Assembly: GCF_000621625.1 (NCBI RefSeq)
Contig: NZ_KK211318.1
Location: 277,907-341,906, forward strand
Length of the DNA: 64,000 nt
Direction: 5' to 3'
From: Crocinitomix catalasitica ATCC 23190
Lineage (GTDB): Bacteria > Bacteroidota > Bacteroidia > Flavobacteriales_D > Crocinitomicaceae
In this document: one piece after another, positions 56,701 through 63,489 of the stretch
How the letters are laid out: each line of letters begins with the position of its first letter
How positions within the stretch are numbered: position 1 is the first letter of the stretch
Translations under genes and position numbers: made by a program
The notes under the pieces: model-generated
Database searches by the model: none
What the model was told of the DNA's origin: nothing
Seen by the model: the letters and a program-made list of their open reading frames with translations, nothing else

Positions 56701-57483
56701 TTAAATTGAGTCGCAAATGATTATGTTTGAATTACTGTTTATCAATGCTTTTTTCAATTCTATTGACTTAGAAAAAAAGTATCCTCCATTAAACATTGTA
56801 TTAGATTCTGGCCCAGCTGGTCCATTCCATTTTCCATTTGGGCCATTCATGTATTCATCCCAATATTTTATAATTATATTAACTTCAAGTTCGACTAATT
56901 CATTTAGTATTTTAACATTTCTTGATGAGTTCTTTATTGCTTTTAATTCATCATGTTCTTCTTTGGAAAAACTTTGCATATTCCATACAGCAATTAGTTT
57001 ACCCGTAAGTAAAATCATATAATCTAAAAATTGAATGAAGTCGTCTGCTTTAATATTAGCACTTGAATCACTTCCAGTTCCAGTTTTGATTAACGGAAAT
57101 TCATCTTCATAATTAGAGAGTTGCCACATAAAACTGTAGGCATCATCTCTACTCAAATCGAGCACTTGTTCTATTCCAAAATCAGTTAAGTATACATTGA
57201 ACTGATCCTCCTTACCATATGTTCTTTCCTCTGAATAATTTTCATCAAGCCATCCTATAATTTGATTAAGTTCCTTTGGGAAAATACGATTAAAATCAGT
57301 TCTAACTTTTCCAATAATCTCATCAAAGGTCACAGTGTCTTCAATTTGGTTATGTTTTTCAAATAATAAATTCCAATGAGAGATATATTTTTTAAAATTT
57401 GCACTGTTTGTGACTAAATGCGGATGCAGTTTTTCTCTAGCCTTCGCGCTATTCAAAGTATATATTTCTGTATCTCTTCCCAT
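56701..57483 (-). CDS. Hypothetical cassette protein
   Basis: A 260-residue soluble protein, no signal peptide, mostly helical in composition (EEHDELKAIKNSSRNVKILNELVELEV in two parts). The end is Gly/Asn rich (MNGPNGKWNGPAGPESN). No family recognised. The stop lies 34 bases from the right arm of S7 and the start 14 bases from the left arm of S8. Cassette genes commonly encode unknown proteins. Confidence 0.75.
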   Translation of the reverse strand: MGRDTEIYTLNSAKAREKLHPHLVTNSANFKKYISHWNLLFEKHNQIEDTVTFDEIIGKVRTDFNRIFPKELNQIIGWLDENYSEERTYGKEDQFNVYLTDFGIEQVLDLSRDDAYSFMWQLSNYEDEFPLIKTGTGSDSSANIKADDFIQFLDYMILLTGKLIAVWNMQSFSKEEHDELKAIKNSSRNVKILNELVELEVNIIIKYWDEYMNGPNGKWNGPAGPESNTMFNGGYFFSKSIELKKALINSNSNIIICDSI

Positions 57484-57496
57484 TTAATCATATAAA

Positions 57497-57566
57497 GCAT
57501 AACGTTTGAATAAAATTAGGCATTTATGCCGAACAGCTTCGCTGTGATTTTTATTTTTTGTTAGCA
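57497..57566. other. attC-like site S8 (70 bp)
   Basis: Arms GCATAAC and GTTAGCA; stem GAATAAAATT / ATTTTTATTTTTT; central hairpins GGCATTTATGCC and ACAGC/GCTGT with a TTC loop. GTTAGCA pairs with TGCTAAC of S9 across the gene. The stop codon of gene 57551 overlaps the right arm. Confidence 0.9.
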
Positions 57567-58285
57567 TTTCGTTTTTCTTCTTCTATTTTTTTATATCCAC
57601 ATTCCTCTAGAGACAGGGTATCTTTTTTGTCAGGGAAGTAGGCAAGTGACTTGTCATAATCCGCAATTGCATATATACCACCTGTCCTTTTATAAATAAT
57701 ATGTTTACCTACTTCTTTGTTTTTTATAAACAATCCTTCATACCATATATCCCCATTTACAAATGGTGTTTTTATATAAATTGAATCAAAGGGGCTACTA
57801 AATCCTTTAGGGTTATAAATGTACATTTCATCAGATGCTGGGTGGGCATACCACATTAAAGTATCATTTCTGAAGTAGGTCGTTAACATAACTTTTTCAT
57901 CCTTTCTGTCTCCGTAGTAAGTTCTGAAATAGCCATGTTTTTTTCCTTTTTTATAATAACCGTCCTTTTGCATTCCTTCCCAATTCATAAAATATCCATC
58001 CAAGGTATCGTTAGCGTAATTCATTATACTTACAACGTCGTTATAGCGGTTTCTGGTAATTATTTCACCCTGTTTTATCGTTTCATTGATGTCAGATTTA
58101 GCATAGGTATTCGTATTAATAGTATCAATGTCGGTTTTAATAGTATCTTCTTTTGTTGTATTCAATTCTAAAAGTGTCTTTTTGGTCTTTGAATTACCTT
58201 CGCTGACCTGTTCTTTTTCAGAGCTTCTAGAACAGCTGAAAATTGATATGATAAGTGCGAGTATAAAAATTTTTCTTGTCATCAT
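57551..58285 (-). CDS. MORN-repeat lipoprotein
   Basis: A 244-residue lipoprotein (ILALIISIFSCSRS; lipobox IFSC), with Thr/Asn/Lys-rich linker residues 25-70 and MORN-like units after (GYFMNWEGMQKDGYYKKGKKHGYFRTYYGD cut, ALYFP-type repeats, GDIWYEGLFIKNKEVGKHIIYKR). It is similar in design to the cassette product at 54976 but smaller. The stop overlaps S8 and the start is 5 bases from S9. Function unknown. Confidence 0.85.
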   Translation of the reverse strand: MMTRKIFILALIISIFSCSRSSEKEQVSEGNSKTKKTLLELNTTKEDTIKTDIDTINTNTYAKSDINETIKQGEIITRNRYNDVVSIMNYANDTLDGYFMNWEGMQKDGYYKKGKKHGYFRTYYGDRKDEKVMLTTYFRNDTLMWYAHPASDEMYIYNPKGFSSPFDSIYIKTPFVNGDIWYEGLFIKNKEVGKHIIYKRTGGIYAIADYDKSLAYFPDKKDTLSLEECGYKKIEEEKRNANKK

Positions 58286-58290
58286 ATGAA

Positions 58291-58360
58291 TGCTAACGGT
58301 TGAGCAAAATTAGGCATTTATGCCGAACAGCTTCGCTGTAAATTTTGCTTGTTGTTACCA
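58291..58360. other. attC-like site S9 (70 bp)
   Basis: Arms TGCTAAC and GTTACCA; stem GAGCAAAATT / AATTTTGCTTG, a compensatory change from the AT-only stem of S8; hairpins GGCATTTATGCC and ACAGC/GCTGT with a TTC loop. GTTACCAACT complements AGTTGGTAAC of S10. Confidence 0.9.
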
Positions 58361-58651
58361 ACTGTTTTTCAATTTATCAATGTCTTGCTTTCCTATTATA
58401 GCTATTATCTGAACTGTATCATTCGAAATCCGAAAGAAGATCGTGTCTACTCCACAAACACATTTTCTGTATCCTTTTCTTATGTGGTCTACAGATTCAA
58501 AAGCAAAAGGTTTTTTTGTAATTGATTCAAAGTAGTCATAGAACTCATTAAAATATTTATCCGCTTGTTTTTCACCAAACTTTTTAGTTCCGTATTGATG
58601 AATCCTTATCAAATCGTCTTTGGCCGATTCACTTAAAATGTATTTAATCAT
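58355..58651 (-). CDS. RelE/ParE-type toxin
   Basis: A 98-residue protein with the ParE fold pattern: IKYILSESAKDDLIRIHQYGTKKFGEKQADKYF near the start, then FESVDHIRKGYRKCVCGVDTIFFRI and VQIIAIIGKQD. ParE toxins poison gyrase, while RelE toxins cleave mRNA; the spacing favours ParE, but the activity is not proven. It overlaps the antitoxin gene by 8 bases, and the pair forms one cassette between S9 and S10. Toxin-antitoxin cassettes are typical of chromosomal integrons, where they stabilise the array. Confidence 0.92.
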   Translation of the reverse strand: MIKYILSESAKDDLIRIHQYGTKKFGEKQADKYFNEFYDYFESITKKPFAFESVDHIRKGYRKCVCGVDTIFFRISNDTVQIIAIIGKQDIDKLKNSW

Positions 58652-58883
58652 TCATTTGCTTCTTGGATTCAGCAAGTATTTGTTCCTTAGAATCATTAGT
58701 AAACCCACTTTTTTCCGCTCGTTCTAGTTTTGCAGCAATCCAATCAATTTTTGCTTGTTGTTTTCGAGCTTGACGAATCAGGTCATTTACTAATTCACTT
58801 TTGCTTGAGTATTCTTGGGCTTCCACTTGTGCCTTGAGCCACTCTTCATTTGGTCCCGTAAAAGAAATGCTTTGTCTTGACAT
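58644..58883 (-). CDS. ParD-like antitoxin
   Basis: A 79-residue protein that begins with the ribbon-helix-helix pattern RQSISFTGPNEEWLKAQVEA and KSELVNDLIRQAR, then a Lys/Glu-rich toxin-binding tail. It precedes the toxin gene by overlap of 8 bases, the usual order for ParDE. It is expected to repress its own promoter (family knowledge). A small inverted repeat TGTA..TACA lies upstream at 58893-58910, possibly the operator. Confidence 0.9.
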   Translation of the reverse strand: MSRQSISFTGPNEEWLKAQVEAQEYSSKSELVNDLIRQARKQQAKIDWIAAKLERAEKSGFTNDSKEQILAESKKQMND

Positions 58884-58955
58884 AATAACAGTTTGGTGTA
58901 AATATACATCAAATTCGAACCAATATCAAGTTTTTTTGAGTTATACAGCAATAGT

Positions 58956-59021
58956 TGGTAACGTTTGTGTATGGTGTCGTAGTATCCCGAAGGGTGCTAT
59001 GCACTATACATATTGTTGTGC
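58956..59021. other. attC-like site S10 (66 bp, different centre)
   Basis: Arms TGGTAAC and GTTGTGC. The stem is GTGTATGG / TATACATA and the core has CCCGAAGGG with a GAA loop, unlike the other sites. GTTGTGCAT pairs with ATGCACAAC of S11 across 3.6 kb. It follows the same arm rule although its centre differs. Confidence 0.85.
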
Positions 59022-59028
59022 ATTCGTT

Positions 59029-61764
59029 TTATATTAATATTTCCTCAATTCGATTTGCCATTGAAGGATTGTTAAAGCTTCTCATGTTGTTTATTCCTCT
59101 GACCATTTTGTTAAATTCATTAATGTACCCTCTAACATCTAGTGCAGTTCGCACTTCTGGAGAAGCTTCATGTATACCACTTTCTCCAGAAATTTTATTA
59201 TGAACATCCATTAATAAATCATAATCAGCTTCGCTTATTTCCCTTATGTCCCTCCATTCTTTTATTAAATCATTATTCTTATACACTTTTCGTTTTATAT
59301 CACCTAAGACGAAACGTTCGAAGAAATTATTGATAGTCGTTCTTATATGCTTATCAGCCTCCCTAATATCTCCAGCGAGTAAATTTGACCTCAATATTTC
59401 AATCCTCTTATCCCAATCAAGAGAAAGGAACATTACTTCTTCATTTATTGATCCTGGTTGAAGAATATGTTCAATTTGATAGTAGGAGCAACATTTATGA
59501 GTCAAGTCAGATTGTGAATTGAATCCAGTACATTGTTGTTGTTCGGATTCATTTTTGCAGATTTCACATTTACCCTTGTGTAGTGGAGAACCACCTAGTG
59601 ATTTTTGTATTAACCTGTGGTAAAATTCGAAATTATGAGTGAATACAATTACTTGATAAGATTTACTTAAATCGATTATTTTGTCAACCAGTTTATAAAT
59701 ATTTACTTGGTCTAAACTTGTGATAGGATCATCAAATACTAAGATTTCATTGTCATCGAAATCTAATTCCGTTAGCCAATCACAAAGAGAAAAAACTTTA
59801 GCTTCACCTTCGCTGAGTATTGATGATATTTCAAATTTACGTCCGTTTGAATCTATTTTACCGTCTATTTTACTTAACCCACTCGGGTTAGAAAATGAAC
59901 GAATAATTTTTTCTCTTTTTGCTAATTCAAAGTAATCTAGATTTTCATTAAACTTAGAAACGTAGTTATTCCTAATTAAATCACCTTCGACTCGGCCTTT
60001 ATCTCTTGAAACTTTAGATTTAATTCCTTGGAACGTTGAATATGATTGATTGTATTTCTGGTGATTCTCTAAGGTTTCAATAAGTGCTTTTACCAAAGCT
60101 CTTTGAGCGATACAAAACTCAATGTCTTCGATTTTATTTAAGTCATTCTGTGCTTCCTTTCGAATTTTTTCAATCCCTACTGATTGCTTTTTTAGAGAGT
60201 TTATTTGAGATGTGAGTATTTCCTTTTCAGATTTCACAATTTGATATAACAATTCGTTTGCTACCCATGAATCATATACTGATGAAGGTTCTTTAGTTAA
60301 ATCTGAAACTTCTTGTTTTAGCCCTAAAAGTTCTTTTTTAGAATTAACTATCGTTTGGAGATTATTTAAATCAACAATAGATTTGGTTTGAATATCCCAA
60401 ACTTGATTGATATCACTGAATTCAATTGTCTCTGTTTGTTTTACTGTAGATTTTTCAATTCTTATTACATACTCCTCAATAGTTTTAGATAACTTTTGAA
60501 TTTCTGTGCTTACTTCATTGTCAATTAATTCATGAAGATTCTTTATCAAAGATTTATTTTCTTCTTCTAAAGTTTGATTACAGTAAAAGCATTTATCGAC
60601 ATCTGAGGGGTAGTTTGTAATACCAAAAGTCAATGCAGTTTCCGCAATCTTTTTTAGAAGTGATACATAATCATCTTGATGCAGTTTTGGATTAAATAAC
60701 AACTGATACTTTTCAAATTGAGTAAAATCAACGCTTTCTTTTAAGGATGAAAGTTTAATAATGTTGTTTGTAATTTGCTCCAGTTGGGCATATATGTGCG
60801 TATTTTCAAGAGTGAATGAAATTGCCTTATCAAGGGTTTGAATCTTAGATTCTAAAATGGCAGTTTTGTCTAATAATTCTTGAATTGATAAATTGGATTT
60901 CTGAATATAATTTGGCTTTTGCTCAATATCTTCAGAAGAGAGTTCAACCGTATGTAACTCTTTACATTTCTCTAAGATTAAGTTTTTGTTAGTTTTATTA
61001 TTAGTTAAAAAAGCTTTGATAGCATCTTCTTTAGATAGTTTTAGTCCATTAATAATAATGTTGAGCTTTCCTTCAAAATCTGAATCTAACTCAGAAAGTT
61101 TGGAGCTAACCTTAGACTCAACTTGCTCTATAGCATTACGAAACTTCTCGTAGTATTCCAACTTATATCTATCAATACTCCAGCCAGTATCTCTTTTTGA
61201 AAGTGAAGAGCTTAGAATTTCACCGTCACAAAATTTAACAAGTGAACTATACCTAGAACCAGCAGTCCAATTGATAATTTCTGCATTATCAGAAAAATTA
61301 TTAGTACTTCCTTTCTTCTGCCATTTTAAATGAGAGTCCTTATTTCGAAATTCTATATTTGCACTTGGTGCATTATCATTCGTATTGTAAATGTTACCTA
61401 CAATAGCTTGATTGCTATGAAAAGCATCTTTTAAAATTTTATAATAGCTACTCTTTCCGCTACCGTTTTTACCGTAAATAAGAGTGAGGTTTGGGCTAAA
61501 TTCAATTTTTTTATTGTTATATAAGCCTCCTATATTTTCATTTTCTCGCAGTTGGAACAAGCTTTTGTTTGAATGACTTATATCTTCAGAAGCTACATTA
61601 ACTTCTACATCTTCAATAACTTCATTCGAATGAATATCTTGAAATGCTGAATCAATATCGCTTTGTGCTATAGTTCCACTTAAACACAATTGATTCTTTA
61701 ATAGACTTATCCATTTTACTCCGTTAAAATTTAATTTGGCTAATTCTTCAATAGCGTTACTCAT
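59029..61764 (-). CDS. ABC-type ATPase with coiled coil and Cys motifs, RloC/PrrC-like
   Basis: A 911-residue SMC/RecF-type ATPase. Walker A is YGKNGSGKSSY (98-105); coiled-coil and zinc-hook-like CFYCNQ follow near 390. The LSEGEAK signature is near 650, Walker B in ILVFDDP near 676 and the H-loop in FTHNFEF near 711. A Cys cluster (CEICKNE..CTGF..HKCC) lies near 731-755, then a C-terminal domain of about 150 residues without recognised motif. The hook-like CxxC plus an effector-like C-terminus recalls RloC and PrrC anticodon nucleases. It is paired with a DUF4365 gene in one cassette. Confidence 0.88.
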   Translation of the reverse strand: MSNAIEELAKLNFNGVKWISLLKNQLCLSGTIAQSDIDSAFQDIHSNEVIEDVEVNVASEDISHSNKSLFQLRENENIGGLYNNKKIEFSPNLTLIYGKNGSGKSSYYKILKDAFHSNQAIVGNIYNTNDNAPSANIEFRNKDSHLKWQKKGSTNNFSDNAEIINWTAGSRYSSLVKFCDGEILSSSLSKRDTGWSIDRYKLEYYEKFRNAIEQVESKVSSKLSELDSDFEGKLNIIINGLKLSKEDAIKAFLTNNKTNKNLILEKCKELHTVELSSEDIEQKPNYIQKSNLSIQELLDKTAILESKIQTLDKAISFTLENTHIYAQLEQITNNIIKLSSLKESVDFTQFEKYQLLFNPKLHQDDYVSLLKKIAETALTFGITNYPSDVDKCFYCNQTLEEENKSLIKNLHELIDNEVSTEIQKLSKTIEEYVIRIEKSTVKQTETIEFSDINQVWDIQTKSIVDLNNLQTIVNSKKELLGLKQEVSDLTKEPSSVYDSWVANELLYQIVKSEKEILTSQINSLKKQSVGIEKIRKEAQNDLNKIEDIEFCIAQRALVKALIETLENHQKYNQSYSTFQGIKSKVSRDKGRVEGDLIRNNYVSKFNENLDYFELAKREKIIRSFSNPSGLSKIDGKIDSNGRKFEISSILSEGEAKVFSLCDWLTELDFDDNEILVFDDPITSLDQVNIYKLVDKIIDLSKSYQVIVFTHNFEFYHRLIQKSLGGSPLHKGKCEICKNESEQQQCTGFNSQSDLTHKCCSYYQIEHILQPGSINEEVMFLSLDWDKRIEILRSNLLAGDIREADKHIRTTINNFFERFVLGDIKRKVYKNNDLIKEWRDIREISEADYDLLMDVHNKISGESGIHEASPEVRTALDVRGYINEFNKMVRGINNMRSFNNPSMANRIEEILI

Positions 61765-61771
61765 AATATGG

Positions 61772-62608
61772 TTATTTTAGTTTTCCCGATTTTGCATCAA
61801 ACGGTTTTAAAACCTTTTTGCCATCCAATTCTGTAAAGTGCCCTTTTTGTTCCAATATTTTATCTAATAATCTATATAAGCTTCTAGTTGTAAATAAATC
61901 TTCACCATTTGTAAGTTTTCTAAGAAGAGAATTAAAATATGGAGCAATAATTTCATTATCCCTTTTATCATTTTCAGTTGGTTTTGACTTAATTCCAACA
62001 ATTATTGGTTCCTCTTCTGGCTCCCATTGAATTAGTTCAACAACACCAACTCGTCTTGTCTCAATTGATTTTTTGTTTAAAGTAATGTGAGCTTTTAAAA
62101 CTCTATAGAATTTCTCGGGAAATGTTTTTTCATTTTGCAACCTATCTATTGACCAACTTATCACGTGAGGGCCAGTAGGAATAATAACCGAAGGGCTAGT
62201 GTCAGAACAGTCATAATCATCATCATGCAGTTTAAATGTAATTTCATTTCTATTAGGTTGCATAACCAGAGCATCAGAAAGATGATGAGTACTGTAGAGT
62301 TTTATTGTAGAAGTCTTCTTATCAACTGAAGCTATAAAAAAAGGTAATTGTAATTCAGTCAACCATTTTACTTGGTCATCTTTATAAGTTATTGAAGATA
62401 CAGAGGAAGATTTTATTTGCACGAAAAATGAGTCTTCAACAATATAATTATACCTGTCAAAGTCTCTAATCAAGGTAGCTAAAATATCTATTCCAGCATC
62501 TTCAGTTCTCGGAATTGGAGCAACTAGTGACACATACTGAAGAAGCAATGAGCCTAGTTCTTCTGAAAGGTCACCTGATCTTATATTTTTCCCTTTAAAT
62601 CCAGGCAT
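61772..62608 (-). CDS. DUF4365 domain protein, PD-(D/E)XK nuclease-like
   Basis: A 278-residue protein. An N-terminal domain, about 1-140, shows SEELGSLLLQY (E16 or E17), AGIDIL (D41) and FFVQIKSSS (Q64, K66), the order of a PD-(D/E)XK-type nuclease core and the DUF4365 pattern. The last 130 residues have no recognised domain. It lies 7 bases upstream of the ATPase gene in the same direction, so they are translated together. Nuclease plus ABC ATPase is a frequent anti-phage pairing; specificity is unknown. Confidence 0.85.
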   Translation of the reverse strand: MPGFKGKNIRSGDLSEELGSLLLQYVSLVAPIPRTEDAGIDILATLIRDFDRYNYIVEDSFFVQIKSSSVSSITYKDDQVKWLTELQLPFFIASVDKKTSTIKLYSTHHLSDALVMQPNRNEITFKLHDDDYDCSDTSPSVIIPTGPHVISWSIDRLQNEKTFPEKFYRVLKAHITLNKKSIETRRVGVVELIQWEPEEEPIIVGIKSKPTENDKRDNEIIAPYFNSLLRKLTNGEDLFTTRSLYRLLDKILEQKGHFTELDGKKVLKPFDAKSGKLK

Positions 62609-62638
62609 TTGTTAAATTTCAGTTTTTATGATAATGAT

Positions 62639-62708
62639 GCACAACGGTTGAATAAAAATAGGCATTTATGCCGAACAGCTTCGCTGTGATTTTTATTTTT
62701 TGTTAGCA
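62639..62708. other. attC-like site S11 (70 bp)
   Basis: Arms GCACAAC and GTTAGCA; stem GAATAAAAATA / ATTTTTATTTTTT; hairpins GGCATTTATGCC and ACAGC/GCTGT with TTC. GTTAGCATT pairs with AATGCTAAC of S12 across the DUF4272 gene. Confidence 0.9.
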
Positions 62709-62716
62709 TTTCGTTT

Positions 62717-63400
62717 TTATGTATCCAAAGTTATTTCATCCCATTTCAAATTTGGATTGGTAATCCATCTCAGTGCAAAATCTCTCTCTGCAATTACACT
62801 TTGGTTATAATGGTTAGGGACTCCTTGTTTATTTCGTCTTTCTCCTCTGGAGCACCAATGAAGACGATACAGAAAATCTGCCTCATCAAGTGTTTCCTTG
62901 CTTGCCCTTTGATTTGATTCATTAAGGAATTTTTCTAGTGAAGGATACTTCCCAATTACTTTATCACTTAAATCCACGAGAGTATTGTCTTCTACAGGGT
63001 CATCTAAAGATGGTAATTCATTAATTGACCAGTACAAAACTTTAAGAACCTCTGTTCGCCAAGTCAAGTCAATAATATCTTGTTCGCTACTTTTATTATC
63101 AACTAGGAAGTTCTGCTCTATTGGGCTCAAAGAACTCCACAATTGAACATCTTTCAAAAAGTCTACAGATTCATCTCTATTCGAACCTTTGATTCCTCTT
63201 GCAATATTTACAACCTCCCAAAGACTTACTATTTTTGATCTAATTTCTTTACTACATCTAATTTTATCAGATTCGTTTTCTATTGTTGCGGGAAGATTTG
63301 GATTGAAGTCAATTCCAAGTGCAGCAAGCCTATTTTCAGAACGTTCTTTTCTGCTTTTCTTATTTTTTTCTTGTGTTTTACTATTTGTAAAAAATTTCAC
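62717..63400 (-). CDS. DUF4272 domain protein
   Basis: A 227-residue protein with a basic N-terminus (about 1-25) and the DUF4272 pattern: SKIVSLWEVVNIARG, LWSSLSPIEQNFL, LTWRTEVLKVLYWSINELPSLDD cut, DEADFLYRLHWCSR and ERDFALRWITNPNLKWDEITLDT at the end. The family is widespread in small mobile loci; its function is unknown. It fills the single-gene cassette between S11 and S12, with the stop 8 bases from S11 and the start 20 bases from S12. Confidence 0.88.
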   Translation of the reverse strand: MKFFTNSKTQEKNKKSRKERSENRLAALGIDFNPNLPATIENESDKIRCSKEIRSKIVSLWEVVNIARGIKGSNRDESVDFLKDVQLWSSLSPIEQNFLVDNKSSEQDIIDLTWRTEVLKVLYWSINELPSLDDPVEDNTLVDLSDKVIGKYPSLEKFLNESNQRASKETLDEADFLYRLHWCSRGERRNKQGVPNHYNQSVIAERDFALRWITNPNLKWDEITLDT

Positions 63401-63419
63401 ACTTTATATTTTCTATGAA

Positions 63420-63489
63420 TGCTAACGTTTGAGCAAAATTAGGCATTTATGCCGAACAGCTTTGCTGTAAATTTTGCTTGTTGTTAGGT
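63420..63489. other. attC-like site S12 (70 bp)
   Basis: Arms TGCTAAC and GTTAGGT; stem GAGCAAAATT / AATTTTGCTTG; hairpins GGCATTTATGCC and ACAGC/GCTGT with TTT. Its right arm has no partner in the window because the next site lies beyond 64000; it predicts ACCTAAC there. Confidence 0.9.

Noticed and set aside
54923-63489. The 66-70 bp elements as dispersed REP/MITE hairpins or rho-independent terminators
   Set aside because: Their outer arms pair across genes rather than within one element, and there is no clear target-site duplication. Terminator or MITE models do not predict this.
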